Source: Glossina fuscipes (taxonomy: Eukaryota > Arthropoda > Insecta > Diptera > Glossinidae). Taken from it: a DNA stretch of 64,000 nucleotides. Numbering within the stretch: the first letter of the stretch is position 1; the number at the start of each line of letters is the position of its first letter. Below, piece after piece: positions 38,055 through 51,450 of the stretch. Location: the NCBI RefSeq assembly GCF_014805625.2, contig NW_023998417.1:675567-739566 (forward strand), written 5' to 3'. The notes under the pieces are model-generated. The model saw only the letters and a list, made by a program, of their open reading frames with translations. It did not search any database and had not been told where the DNA came from. The position numbers and the translations under genes were made by a program.

Positions 38055-38783
38055 GTTAATTTCGATTAAATTTTTCCTTTGTTCTTCATTCCATAATAGT
38101 TTATTATTTCATACATACGTGTATGATTTATAAATAATTTAATTTTTATATGTTTTTGAAAGCATGAAAAGTTGATGAATACAGATACGCAATCTAGCCG
38201 ACAGATCAACTGACGGTAAAGCGTATTGCATTCCACAAATGGTGGACATTTGGAAAACGTGCTTATTTCTTTTAAGATTAAAACTAATCTAAATTGAATA
38301 ATATAATAATTTAAATATTACTAATAAAAATATCCAACAACGATTAAAAGCGTTTATAAGTTAAATGTCATAGAATTAATGACGAAGGTTTAAAGACAAT
38401 ATAATAGTAAGAGAAACAAAAAAAAAAAAAAAAATGTAACTGAAAATGTTCCGACAAATGCATCCGCGCAAGCAGCAAATTAAAAATTGCAATCAAATAA
38501 AAAAACGTCACATGTATGAATGTGTATATGGTATGTGTTAATGTGACCCAAAAAAAAAAAAAAAACAAAAAAAAAAAAAAAAAAAAGAGAGAAAACCTCG
38601 TTAAGAAACGCAACTCGTAAGACTAATTGAACGTAGTCGTCGCTGCATTGTTAACCGAAATGAAATGGATGAATGGTAGTAGCAGTAATAAGTATTTTTT
38701 AATATCCTGTAATGAAAAGGAATGCACGTCCCCAAATGTCTAAACCAAAAGTACAACCGTTAAGCAACAGCCCACATCTCACA

Positions 38784-41700
38784 CTATACAGGAGTAGCGT
38801 CGACAGACTCGATACGGGCGTTACTAGCGTCGCCACCCGCAGCATCGTCTCCATTGACTTCGTTGTTCCCACCAACTTTCTTTTTCTCATTGCGTTTAAT
38901 CAACTTTACATTAAGATTGATGGTCTTTGGTGGTTTAGATTGAGGCGACGGTTCACCAACGTCACCTTCAGCTCCATTGGCATTAGGGGCATTATCGTTG
39001 CGTGGTGGATTAATGGTTAAAGTAAGATTGCTTAAAGCAGTCAACACCTTTTCCATATCCTCATCGGTGCTCGGTTGACCATTACGATTACCGAAATGCA
39101 AGAAACAGCGACCGATGGACGCTATTAACAAATATAAAATGATGAAAAGGTGGTAATACAAAAAAAAAAAATTAGAATACAAATAAAAATCATGTTTCAA
39201 TGTTTCAAAATCTTACCTTTCCAAGTAATACCCAATGGATTACATTGTCGTTTGCGCAATTCGGCTTTCAAGTCTTTAATGCGCATGCCACGTCTTAGAT
39301 TAGTCACCTTAATGGAGAAATCAAGAACAGGACGATTTTTGCGTGGCCGCGATCTGCGGTTGCCACCATCTCCACCACCCCCGCCAGCTCGACGTTCTTG
39401 GCTCATAGATTCAATGCCTGATTGATCGCCTTCAGACTAGAAGCAAGAAATTTATAATTTAATCTAAATATAGATGATTTGTAGCTGTAGTTTCAGATAA
39501 TAGAGGCTACATCGAGTACACTTTTCCATCGAAATAATTGATGGAACTTACTTTGGTTGGGCGTCGTCGACGATTAATGAAACGTCTTCGACGAGGGAAT
39601 CGTCGTTGTTCTGTATTTTCTCCCTGCTGTTGTTCAGTGTCAGTCTGTGAAATTGCCCGACGCTGATAGCGGCGATTTCCATAGCGACGACGCATCATAC
39701 CACGGCGGCGACCTTTTTGACTCTGCTCGATATCGGTGTCAATTTCTTTCAGGGTAATAACTTTACCCTCTTTTTCCAGAGTCTCTTTAAGAACCTGCAA
39801 TACAGGTATGATCTTGAGGCGACGTTCCGATAGTAACTCCCAAAAGATACCAGTTGGACGTGGCAAACGTTTATCCACATGTATCACTTCGGTGGGGGTA
39901 ACAATTAAATCAACAGGTGTATCGTATTTTTGAAACAAATTTGTTGGTAAATTGTCGACCACCTGAGCGTCATGGACCAAGGTAACTATTATAGTTTCAG
40001 GAGTTAATGCACCAGTTTCCGTAAGCAGACCAATATCCAAATCATTAAAACCGTTGCCGCGGCCAATGCGATAACCATCGCGCGAAACCACCACTGAGCC
40101 AATGACAACCATGTCCAGTTTTATTTTAGTATCCAAAGCTACGATTTGAAAAACACAAACACAAACATGTCGAGATTTATATATGTAATTTCAGATTATT
40201 ATTTATTATAAACAAAACATTCGATCGCCTAAAAAATACAAAGCAAGAAATGATTCAATAGTGTTCGTATTGAAAATTTCGGTACTCAAGGAGCAAAACG
40301 TTTAATCGCGCAAGGGAGGGATGGAGTTTAAGAAAAGTCGATTAAGATCGATATATAAAATCTATAGTAATTAATTTAAGCGATTTTTAAAGTTACAATT
40401 TTTTTCTTATATCTCCAGAACTCTTGGAGACCTATTGCAGCATTGAGTTGCATGAAAATCAAGATAAAATTTAATAGATTTTATAACAATTCGAATATAT
40501 AGGGATTCTTGCGAAGAAAGGACATTTGATTTATCTTTTGCGAATGCATTCTGAATTTAATATTTCGAGTATGTCGTTTTATTAGTATTAGTGATATACT
40601 TACAAATTTCTGTGCGATGATTCTGTACGTCCTGGACATTCAGTATCTCTTTCTTTTGCTCATCTGTGGCATTAGGCGGTACATCTACTTTCAAGTACAG
40701 CGCCTTGGAGTCACGCGTTCCCGGCAAGTACAAATTTTTGTTAGCCAATAGCGCTTGAAATTTGGCAACATGTAAAGCTCGATCAATCATTATTTTAATA
40801 TTCGCTGCATAAACAACAACAACACAACATATATGAATTTACATTTACATTCGATATAATATAAAGAAAAGAGGCGGGAGAAGCGAGCGAGATACTTACT
40901 GGCATTCTTGAATTCATCAGTTTCCGCCAACATTAAAGCGGCTTTATCGCTATTTACAAAGTCGGGTATGCGATTAAAAATCCTATTGAATCCGACTCCG
41001 TATTTATTTTCTTGCAATTTTCTCCATGTTTGTACGCGCAATGAACGTTTTGTTGGTTCAATATTTTGAGCTGTAAATACGAGCAACAAGAAAAAAAAAA
41101 CATTTTTTTTTTTAAATTTGAAATCAAAAATAAATTGTTTGCCAAATTTTCGAATGCATCGTCCAGTGCCAGTGCCAGCGCCTTTAGCCATTTTTTTTCT
41201 TTTTTTTTGAACTTTTAAATACCTCTGCGATTTAAATCTAATATATACCCATTAATAATTTCGGCTTTTTTCACTTTTATTCCAGGTCTTGCAGCGTGAT
41301 CGTGTTTGTGTGTACGAAATGCACTGAGTCTCATTCTTAATTTCTGAAGTGAGTATAGAAGAAAACTATTTTTGCCTTTGTTACGAATTTTGCATATTCA
41401 TCTCGTTTTATATGTAAATATTAATTAATTACGTCTTTCTCTTTTTTTTTGTAATATGTCATTATGTCGCCCAAACTGCTGGATAGCCTACACATATTAT
41501 CTGAACAATTTTCAAATCGTTCCTCCAATCGAAGTTTTTCTTCTTTTCTTTTTTTTTGTTTTTTCACTTGGTAAGGCACGAATGACAGATCTCTAGCACT
41601 GACGAATACATTTCTATAATACATAGGCTACAGATTGAAACTGGACAGGAAATCTTTTCCAATGATCTACATTTTTTGGGATAGGGGCATATGCTAAACT

Positions 41701-42929
41701 TAATGACCATCGTTTATGGACTCGCTTGAGTAATCAGTTGATGAAGTATGCATTTTTCTGACTATCGGATGAAAAATTTTTCGATCGTAAAACCTCTAGA
41801 TCGAGTAACATTTCGAATTAAAATCGAATTTGCTCGATATCAGAAACCATAAAGTGACAGACGATTTTTTAACTTAACCCGGGAAGAAGTCTTTTTGCCT
41901 TTTTTTTTTTTTTTTTTTTGTGCAATACTTTAGAAAACTTTTCGATATTGTAAGCCGTATTTCATTAAATTAATTATGCTGATCTACGTCATGTTTACTT
42001 ATGCGTATATCTAAAACATGACTGCCTGCCTTTTGTCCCCGTTTCCCTAACCAAAGTGGTACAGAAACTCGTATATGCCTAAGCATGATAGTAAACATTA
42101 CACATTCGTCCTTAAAGAAAGATGCTATAAATATACATATATACTCATGTGAATGAAATTATTCCAAGTATTTTATTGTATATATTTACAAAACTATCAT
42201 GAAGTGAAACGCGAAAAACAGAGAATAAGAAATGAAAACAATTTGCAAAAAAAAATTAAATAAAATATATATATATCTATATATATATGCATTAAGAGAG
42301 GCAAAAAGAGAAGAGAGAGAGAGAGAGGTGATTGAAAGTGAATGTTAGGGGGTTTTATAAAAATAAACAAAAAAATAAAATATTTTCAATTGATTCAATC
42401 ACACAATGACCCAAATATGAAATCATAACACCACCTCTTAATATATACATACATGTGCATACATGATGATGTATGTAAGTATACATTGAAGGGGTAATGT
42501 TTATAGTATTTTACAAAAAACTGAATAATAATTGATCAAGTTTATTTGCAGTTTTCTTAACTAATACCTAATTAAGCTAAACTAATATATGGTTCAAATT
42601 TTTGACGTTTGTTTAGTGGATTTTTTTTTACTTTTTCTTTATTTAATTTTGAAATTATAACCGATAAGTTTTGCCTAATTTCTTTTCATATCACATATAT
42701 AATACAACAATTTTTCAAAGTTGATTACTCTTACTGTTAAACTATAAAATATAAAGAAGAGAGCTATATATAAATATAAAAAAAAGAGGAAAGAGAAAAA
42801 ATGAAATTTAAGAGAAAAGCAGCTGATAGTTAAATGGTGTCATAAACTATCCTAAACTAAATAGTATCCACACCTAAAATACTTTACAAACTTATAATAA
42901 AAACAACGAAATGTTGAAATGTGCTTTAT

Positions 42930-42975
<46 letters not shown>

Positions 42976-45272
42976 CATTATTAACATTGAAAAGCGCTCA
43001 TATGTGTTTCATACAATAAATATATAGGAGGAGGAGGAGATAAGAGAAATGATAAATAAATAAATGACAAAATAAAGAAAAAGAAAACAAAAATCAACCC
43101 TCAAAAGCACTTTTAAAAAAAACTTATATGTAAATTGTGTAAAAAGACAGCACGAACTATTTGTTTACAAAAAATCATATTAGTAAGTACGGCGGGGAGA
43201 GGCCAATACATGCACTGAATAGTAATATTTTATAGTTTATAGAGTGAGTTTGTAAATAAATGAAATACAAACTCGAGATTTTCATTGACGCAGCAAGCGA
43301 GCAAGCGCATGCATTGTCGTCCTTTCCTTATCAAGAAAAAAAGAAAAAAACAAAAAAAAAATTATTTTTTCATATTAAGATCGAATATTTTCATACACTT
43401 CATTATTACTGTATACTAATAAAAAAAAAAAAAAAAAGAAAAAAAGGAAAAAAAAAAAAAACACACATTTCGAAACTTAATCTAAAACATTTGCAGGACA
43501 AACTCATTGGATATTGACTTAAATTCTTTACGAAATTTTTCCAAAACTCTGTAAACAATTGATAAAAACTTGATATAACTTTTTCATTCGCGTAGCGCAT
43601 GCATGAGCAAGCAAAAGGAAATTTCAACATTAATCATATCTTTGTTTTCAAATTCAAAACTATGTGCCTGTGCTAAGCATACCAATAAAACAATAAAAAA
43701 ATTGCCAAAAATAATAAGACAATCAAAATGAGTAATGCCCAAGCAACCGAGAAACCAAACCAAAGAAGAAACACTTTACCCTCACCATAGTATTATACCT
43801 ATAATTACGTCAATAAGAATATGCACGCTATTAATAAACGGAAGAATTAATTTTATTATTATTTACTTTTATCATGCATTGGCTTTGCACATAAGCAGGT
43901 GTTAGTAATACCTAGGATACGATACTACAAACTAAATAAAAATATGAAAAATTCAAAGTTTTGCAATTTTATGTCAAATTTCCGATCGATATAAGTAAGA
44001 GATGTTTTTAAACGGGTTAAAATTCATTGCTTACAAGTTTGAATCTCACATACTAATCGACCATACTAACTTTACTAATTTTAATTGATGTAACTATTTT
44101 CCTTAACGCGCGAAAAAAAATCAGAATTATGAAATTGGTACACTTTGGAAGTAGAAGCGAAAATAAATTTAATGTTAGTTATTTCAACTAATTAGTGCTT
44201 CTTTTTTTCTACAGAGTTCGATAAGTTTTGCTCATAAATTAACTTAAATATATTTCGTTATCAATATTTTTAATAAGCCTATATGCCTCTGTAGTTATAT
44301 ATATATATATATATGTAATTGACGTTTGGTTTTTCAGTGTATTTGTGCACAACAATAGGAATAAACTGATAAACACACGTGCAAAGGGAAAAGGACAGAT
44401 CCGTCCGTCTTTCGTATTACTTAAGTTTAAATGCATCGAACTCTTCATAATAACATATTCACAGGAAATATCTATTTCCTTCTTGGAATTGAATGCGATT
44501 ACTTACACTACTACTGGACCTTGTTTTTTTTTTTTTTTTTTTTTTTTAGTTTTTAATTTCTAAAAAACTTTGCTTTAGTTTGATTTATTTCAAAGAACTT
44601 TTTGTCAAATATTTTTCTTTTCCAGATTCAATGTCATATGAAGCTATTTGAATAAAATGAAAGGGACAAATGATACAGATTGAATTCCGACAATAAAAAA
44701 AAAAAAAGAAAAAAAAAACAGTTAACTGACCGAACAAACGAATACATTATTATATTATTACATTGCAAATATAAAATAAAATGCACTAATATCATTTACA
44801 TCAATCTCTAACGGTACAGCATTAAAATACGAAAGAGATTAATTTTTTACATTCAACTTCCTCCTTGTAAGGAATTTGTAATAAAGACCTTACAACAAAC
44901 CACATTTCACGAACATATTTGCGTTTTTATGCGCCATTTATATTCTTTTTGTGCACAAAAATTTTGTTTAGACTTATTTTTTTCACATTTATAACACCCC
45001 ACCCGAAAAATCATTTTGCACATATGTGCACACAGAGAGGTAAAAAGAAAAAAAAAAAAAAAAAAAAAACAATGTCGATGATGATGAGTTCGTATAATTC
45101 GTAGCCTAATCCATTTACATATTCATATAAATATACATATGGTATTTGGTATTTGGCCATTATTGATGTACTTACTGGTGGATGAGACTTCTTGATTTGA
45201 ATTACCGCCATCCTTGGTAGCTGGGGCAGCACCATCAGCGGTCGGATTTTGATTGGAGTTTTGAGTTTCCAT
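38784..45272 (-). CDS. lost: MTHFSD/lost-type protein: 5-formyl-THF cyclo-ligase-like domain plus RRM-like domain
   Basis: Six minus-strand exons join to 537 aa: 45272-45176, 41070-40900, 40804-40604, 40138-39552, 39436-39217, 39121-38784. All introns are GT-AG. The start is METQNSNQNPTADG. Residues about 40-300 match the MTHFSD cyclo-ligase-like fold: RIPDF, then GYRIGRGNGFNDLDIGLL (counterpart of the glycine-rich GxGxGYYD loop of 5-formyltetrahydrofolate cyclo-ligase), VTLVHDAQVVD and IVTPTEVI. The loop Tyr-Asp is replaced, as in MTHFSD, so catalysis is doubtful. Next is an Arg-rich stretch (GRRRGMMRRRYGNRRY), a Gly/Arg linker, and an RRM-like unit (IKVTNLRRGMRIKDLKAELR to GRCFLHF), then an acidic tail. 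In Drosophila the MTHFSD relative, lost, is a cytoplasmic RNP protein needed for germ-plasm mRNA localisation (family knowledge). The first intron is 4.1 kb. Confidence 0.93.
41071..45175 (-). other. Intron 1 of the MTHFSD-like gene
   Basis: 4.1 kb, AT-rich, with long A and T runs (43424-43460, 44525-44548, 45051-45069), a (CA)22 tract at 42931-42974 and no transposon ends that I can define. Its 3' part (41193-41070, minus strand) is open in frame with exon 2 and starts with an ATG (see findings). Confidence 0.8.
42931..42974. repeat. (CA)22 microsatellite
   Basis: A perfect 44-base CA repeat, likely length-polymorphic. Other CA/GT tracts: 45535-45556 and 62957-62992. Confidence 0.97.
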
Positions 45273-46959
45273 TTCCGTAGTTGTTCTTTTTTACGATTTT
45301 TTTTGTTTTTCTATTTTTGTTAGCGTAAATGAGAAAACCCGCTTTTTGTTTTGTTTTTGCACTAGTTAAACTATTTTGCGGCAAAACCACGTTTTTTCCG
45401 TTCGTTGAAGCTCTCCTCTGATCGGCGGCACGGCACTACTTAAGGTCGCTCTTCGTTTGACCGATTATTACTACCTTTCCTCTCTTTTCACCACTTGCCG
45501 GATGACAATGGTGTACGAATGGTTGCCTCTTTCACGCACACACACACACACACACAGACAACGGCACGATGATGCAGTTCTGGAAGGACGGGGAAACGAG
45601 CGGCTACCTTTAGTATTCTTTTTTTTCTCGTTCTCTACGACTTAATTCGCCTGCTTGCCTTTATAACGAAAATGTCAGCAAGTTTACTGAAATATATGAA
45701 CGTAAAATTTGAATTAATTAAATTGAAAAGAAAATTTTTTTTTTTTTTCCCCCAAAAATTTAATGTATTTTCTGCTTACTTTTATAATGTTTCTTAGGCT
45801 TGCTAGTTTTTCGAAGAGGTAGAATTTGTTTTAAGGGGAATTTACGTCACAGCTGCAGAAATAAAATTTCGTTGTTGAGCTCACGAACACTGTTGGAAAA
45901 CTGAGTACTTTAGCTAAAAAAAAAACTGTTTGCTTAGATTTTAATTAAACGGCACAATGTTGTATATAAAAAGTAGTCTAATTAGAACTTTTTCAAATAT
46001 TACTTTTTTTCTATGATTTCTATAACAGAGCTGCAATGCCATACAACAGTATATAAAATATAATAATATTATAATATATATAAACGTATTTGCATTATAA
46101 TTAATTTCTAAGTAAGAATAAAACGATGGCAAAATATATGAAAATGTGCACACAAGGATACGTTTATCACATTTGTTAGAATATTTTTTGTATTTAAAAA
46201 ATCGATTATACTGCTAAATACGCCACTGCGTTTGACAAATTTGTAAAACTTGCGACTTTAAACACTTTAATTGTAACGTACCTTTTAACATCTCTGCTCT
46301 TGTTTTTGAAATGAATTAAATGAAAAATACCTACCTATATACAAATATACGCAATTAATGTTGCAAATTGTTTGCGAAAGAGAAAGGAAAAATGAAAAAT
46401 AAGAAAAATTTAATCCATCGACAAAAATTAATAGCGAAAAGCGCCCTGCCACGTTTTGCCTAAATCTTATCTTACATCTTGTATACATTACATATATATG
46501 TATACAGGTTTGTTCAATTTGAAAACACATTCGAAACATTTAAACTCTCTTTAAACTCAGGAAAAGGAAAATACATTTTACATAATTTTGTTTATGTTTG
46601 TTGTTGGCCTTGAAGAGAAAATCTTCTTCTATGCATGGTAAAATTGTAAAATTGATCAACTCTTTAACTTATTCAACTCAATAACTTATTGTAACTTTTC
46701 AATCAATTTGATCCCTATATAGTGAAAGCTGGATATGAAGAATCTCAATCTTCTGGATATAAACCCAAGAATGGCCTGTACTGCGAATGGACTATTACGA
46801 GATAAATAACTACTCAAAGATCAAACAATAAATCACCACGAGATCAAGTGTCAAGGTCAAGCATCAAGTGTCCGGGTCTTATCATTTACAGGCATTCCTC
46901 TTTTACATCCAAAAAAAAAAACCAATACAAAGAAAAAACATATGTTTTCTGCATATGCA

Positions 46960-47045
46960 TCTGCAAAGACGGGGGCCTGTATATTTGTCGTTGCCAATGT
47001 TTCTGCAAAGACGAGGGCCTATGTATTTTGTTGTTGCCAAGGCCG
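46960..47045. repeat. Two tandem units of about 43 bp
   Basis: TCTGCAAAGACG(G/A)GGGCCT...TTGTTGCCAA occurs twice in a row. This duplication makes the repeat-containing open frames seen on both strands at 46848-47239, which I therefore do not annotate as genes. Confidence 0.85.
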
Positions 47046-49313
47046 CGTGTTGCAAACAAACAAACAACATCTGGGCAAAAGAAATATTCGTTCCAATTGA
47101 AAACCAAAGTTTGGCAATAATATTCGATATAAAACGTATCTAGTTTATTCAATGAGATTTTCGCTCGATCTATAATATAATGACGAAGTGGGAATTCAAC
47201 GAGTGAAGCTAGATAAAGAGAGAGAGCATGGGAGTACAACTGGAGAAGCGTTGATTACTAAACTTTTAAACGGAAACTAGAAACCAATTATCGCAGGAAG
47301 AAGAAGGACAAATAATCAAAGACTGACAAGAGCGCAGGAACTGTATTGCGTTCAAAATAGTCGTACACAAGAATGCCGATCCTTAAAGGGCAAGTTAACG
47401 GTACGTGCTAAGTCATCCGGCCTATTTCGAGTGGCGAATTAAGCAAATAGAGCAAAGAAAATGAAGTGAAATAAAACAAAGAGTCTGAAAGGAGCTATGG
47501 AAAATAGTCAAAACCCGAAAACAATAACAACTTCTACGAAGAGCAAATGGAAGAACCGTAATCTTAACAAAAGGGACGGCACTTTCAAATTTTTTCATCC
47601 TTTGATCAAGATTTGCACAGATCTGTGACTGACATTTTATCCTTTAGCCTACTAATCTAAAGTGAATGTGGAGCAAAAGTTGGTTTTGTTGTACAAGTAT
47701 AAAGTTAAGCGTGTAATTTTTTCTTTTCACCTTCAAGTCCTGATAAAAGCCTGTGAAAATTCTTTCGAATCGAACAATAGCCTTAGCTAAAGCGTCACCG
47801 TTCTAAATGCATACAAGCAAAAATGTTAGGTATTTTATAAATTTGATTTATTTAATTTTTTGTTTTTCGTCTGCTCATTTACAAGGTTTTAAGTTTCTTG
47901 TTTGAAATGATTTGTGGATTAAATTGCTTTTGATTGATCAAGTACAGTTTATGCTAAGGAAATTTCGAAATTGCAAATATCTTCGTACATATTGAGTCAC
48001 GGTGATTTTGCTGCATAGTCTCACCTCTGTTATTAACTAAATTCAAATCATTTCTTCATTGCGTTGGATAGCATCGTATTGTTCGCAATGGTTTCGCATT
48101 TTGAGTTCACCTCCTTTTTCATTGTTTTCAAGTTTTTAAAATCAATAACCTACGTACATGACAACCGATAATATCGGCAGATTATTTTGATTACAATATC
48201 GGAATTGAATTGAACTAGGTATTGAATTATTCACAAGTTTTATATCGATTCTAGTGCAGTAAATGATTCAAAATGTAGCAAAATTATGAACCCAAATAGC
48301 AATTTTATACGGATCCATTTACATAAAACTCGTTCGAATTGTAGTTCACTTGTAAGTTTACTCTACCGTGAGTAATTTCGAAATATTATCGTAAGTAATT
48401 TATTTGCTCGAGTAGACACTAAGTAATAATCTTATAGGATTTTTGTATATCCGTATATTTCGTATCCATATTTAAAGCGAAATTAATAGTGATGGCAACC
48501 ATAACTAGTTTTTAGTTGTACTCTTTTTTTTTTTTTTTTTTTGCCTTCACTCCAATGAAAGTTGATGCTATTTGCTTGGGCTGTGTGCTTTCTTGAGTAG
48601 CGCAAACAAATAGCAGCGAATATCGGAGAAGTTAATAAATAAATTTATTATAATTTATCAATTTTTATTAAATTCTATTAAACGTTCAATGAAAATGTGA
48701 CAAGAAGAAAATTTTAAATATATTTTTCGAAGTGCAGAACAATATTTTGATGGTAAAAATAGTAAACGAGCGAATGAAAAGTAAATGATGCTAAGTAATA
48801 AATGTCAGATAATCGGTTTTTGTTGGAAAAAAAGAGTGTATCACAATTGCATCTATAAGAAATTTTCCCCTTACTTTTGATCAAACTTTGATTAAAAACT
48901 GAAAAAGGATTCAATTCGCGGTAAACTGTGAAAGTTTTGCATTTCATTGGAGAAAAACTCTCTCTCCCCGTAAAGTATGCAAATAAGCGGTTCGAATATT
49001 AAATGTCAGTTGTGCCTTTTATTTCAATATATTCTTGCTTAAACTTTTAAATTGACATTTTGAAATTTTCAACATCTTCAGGATCCAGCACAGTAATTTA
49101 GTAATTTAGCCTTGGAAATAATAATTTCAAATTCTTTTTTTTTTTTTGTTTTTTCTTTCAAGTTGTTGGTAAATGAAAGTCTATAAAAAAACCAAAAAAA
49201 AAAAATCGGATAAATTAAGAATACAAAAGTGTATCATAATAACCTAGTGCTCAATACGGACGGTGAATAGTATAAGTGTCTTGCAGGTATATAGCGTATT
49301 ATTATCATTTGCT

Positions 49314-49320
<7 letters not shown>

Positions 49321-49353
<33 letters not shown>
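49321..49353. repeat. (TC)16 microsatellite
   Basis: A perfect TC repeat, the longest of its type in the window. Confidence 0.97.
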
Positions 49354-49358
<5 letters not shown>

Positions 49359-50112
49359 ACTCGATTTGTTTAAACACAACAATGATTTTAGCTGTGCCGC
49401 GTCTTTTCAGTAATAAAGATTTGAGAGACAGTTTGTTTCGTGTTTTTTTCACACATTTCTTTAATGCAATTTTTTTTTTTTTTTTGTTTGTCTTGTGTTT
49501 TTGCGTAACCAGTAATACTGGATTGGCGCTTATTATATTCAATTTTAAGGATATAAAATTTGTTATATCGTTTGTCTTCTCTCGATTTATTCGCCTTAAC
49601 GAAGGTATACTTAATATCCCGCTGATTGCGAAATTTTCTAACAAAATAATGGATGTCAAGTACACAGTGAACAGCACGAACAATCTATCTTTGAGTATTT
49701 TTATTGCTTTTTCACTTTAATCTCAATTTAAATATCTTACGGTGCGCTTTATAACCGCATTGGTAACTAAATATACATATTACTTTTGGATGAATGGCAA
49801 GGTTGACATCTCGTATCACAAACATGATACGATATACTACATATATATATATTTACAGCCAAGACTGCGGGCGTATATGTCAACGTCGGAAGCAACAACT
49901 TGAAAATGATTTGTGCACCAAATAGCTTAAAAAGGAAGAAAAACGCGTTAGGGCACTTGCTTGCTAACTTTCGTTTTAAATTTAAAATTTCAAGCCATAA
50001 AGAGTTTATGAGTTTATGTTGTAAGCTTTCTGTTTATAACACTCTACTATATTTTGCAATGACATCTTGACCAGTTATATGTTAATTAAAAAAAAAAAGT
50101 GAAAAAATATTA

Positions 50113-50260
50113 TTCAGAGCATTTACTTAGGAAACGTCTGAACAACTAACTGCTAGGGCAGATGAATTGGTGCCATCCTTCATTGGTGCCATTTTCAGAA
50201 CATATACTTAGAAAACGTCGGAACAGGTGCTGGGGCGATGAATTGGTTTTTTCCTTCCAT
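50113..50260. repeat. Local direct duplication of about 70 bp
   Basis: 50113-50183 and 50194-50260 align: TTCAGAGCATTTACTTAGGA against TTCAGAACATATACTTAGAA, then AACGTC-GAACA and GATGAATTGG in both, with small indels. An old tandem duplication. Confidence 0.8.
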
Positions 50261-51009
50261 TTCGAAGGATCGCGATGTATGGCACAAACGTTGCATGCAA
50301 GTTTGCATCCAACTAAACCATGCCCATGTGTATTATGCGTTGTTAAGAAGAGAGTCAAAAATTTCACATCATGCCCACGGGGAAATTTGGGGGATTTATT
50401 AGCTTACTAATCAAATTTTTTTAAGATCCGCAAAAGAGGATCTCAAGGCATTTGATTAATTAAAGGATATGCATTTCAGTTTTCAGGTTGGATTTTGATA
50501 TGCTATTTATTTGAATTAAATTCTAATTAAAATTCATTATTGAAAGCTGAGCTACGCTAAATATTTCATTTTTAAGAACAACAGACGCGCTTTTCGGAAA
50601 TCCTATAAAGTACACAACAACAATAGCAAAAAGGCGAATATAAAGTACAATAATCTGAATGCATGAATACGCGTCAGAGTTACATCGGCAGGTTCCCGAG
50701 TAACCTACACATAAATGTTGTCTTAATAAGCCCTTAGATAGAAAAGCGCTTTGAAGTTTTTTCCATTGGAAATCCACATCTCCGAAATTGTCTTATAGGT
50801 CAGAGTCAATGAATGCTTTTTATTAAAAAATAAATAAGCGATTCCTGTTTACGGAAGAGTAGGGAGTTGTGGCGTTATTCGATCTAAGTCGTACATCACG
50901 TTTGAGTTCGAATTTTTCGTATTTACCGTCAAAAAGAATGAAATTATTTTTCTTTTTTTATACTTAGTACTGTAAGGTGTGGGTATACGCATTTCGTTTT
51001 TTTTTCCAA

Positions 51010-51450
51010 GACGTATGTACACCCAGGGAATATATATAAAATATATATATTCTTAATCAGCGCGAAATTCTCAATTGATTAAACTATGTCTATCCGTCTA
51101 TAAGTTGTTGGCACTCTCCTCGTCGCAAAAATGAAGATATCGATTTCAAATTCGGTAGAAACATTAGAAGTTTTTCCAAGCCAGTTAGTATTAAAAATGG
51201 GCCAGGTTGGTCAGAGGAGAGGCCCGCATTGGAGAATAAACTGAACGCAACTCTGTTTTTTTTAGCAAAAATTTGTAAGTTTTTGTTTGTTACTTGGGAG
51301 TAGGAAAAGTTAGAAAGTCGAAGTTTTCCGCATTTACTTTAGGACACACTCTAATCTTTACTTCCAAGAACGCCATGCCCAGACAAATTTGCAAGTGATT
51401 TAACTTTTATTTTTTTTATGCTTATTTATCATAAGGCATACAAGACGGAA
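51010..51450 (+). repeat. Dispersed repeat, copy B
   Basis: Same block order as 36990-37450 (TATTCTTAATCAGCGCGAAA, ACTATGTCTATCCGTCTA, GTTGGCACTCTCCTCGTCGC, GGTCAGAGGAGAGGCCCGC, AACTGAACGCAACTC). It carries different point changes and indels from copy A. Confidence 0.75.

Larger units (their letters stand above)
34954..38783. other. Intergenic region between the zinc-finger and MTHFSD-like genes
   Basis: 3.8 kb. Contains the zinc-finger gene's promoter (just right of 34953), a truncated mariner end (35505-35783), an assembly gap (36831-36840), a dispersed repeat (about 36990-37450), TA and T microsatellites (37785-38054), and the 3' UTR of the minus-strand MTHFSD-like gene below 38783. TTTATT at 38100-38105 (AATAAA on the minus strand) could be its poly(A) signal. 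A 91-codon minus frame at 36158-36433 has no recognisable domain. Confidence 0.7.

Noticed and set aside
46848..47239. Overlapping 90-117-codon frames on both strands
   Set aside because: They exist because of a tandem 43-bp duplication; no domain and mutually overlapping on opposite strands.
49357..49720. 108- and 112-codon frames on opposite strands
   Set aside because: Overlapping each other, built on T/A-rich low-complexity sequence; no motif recognised.
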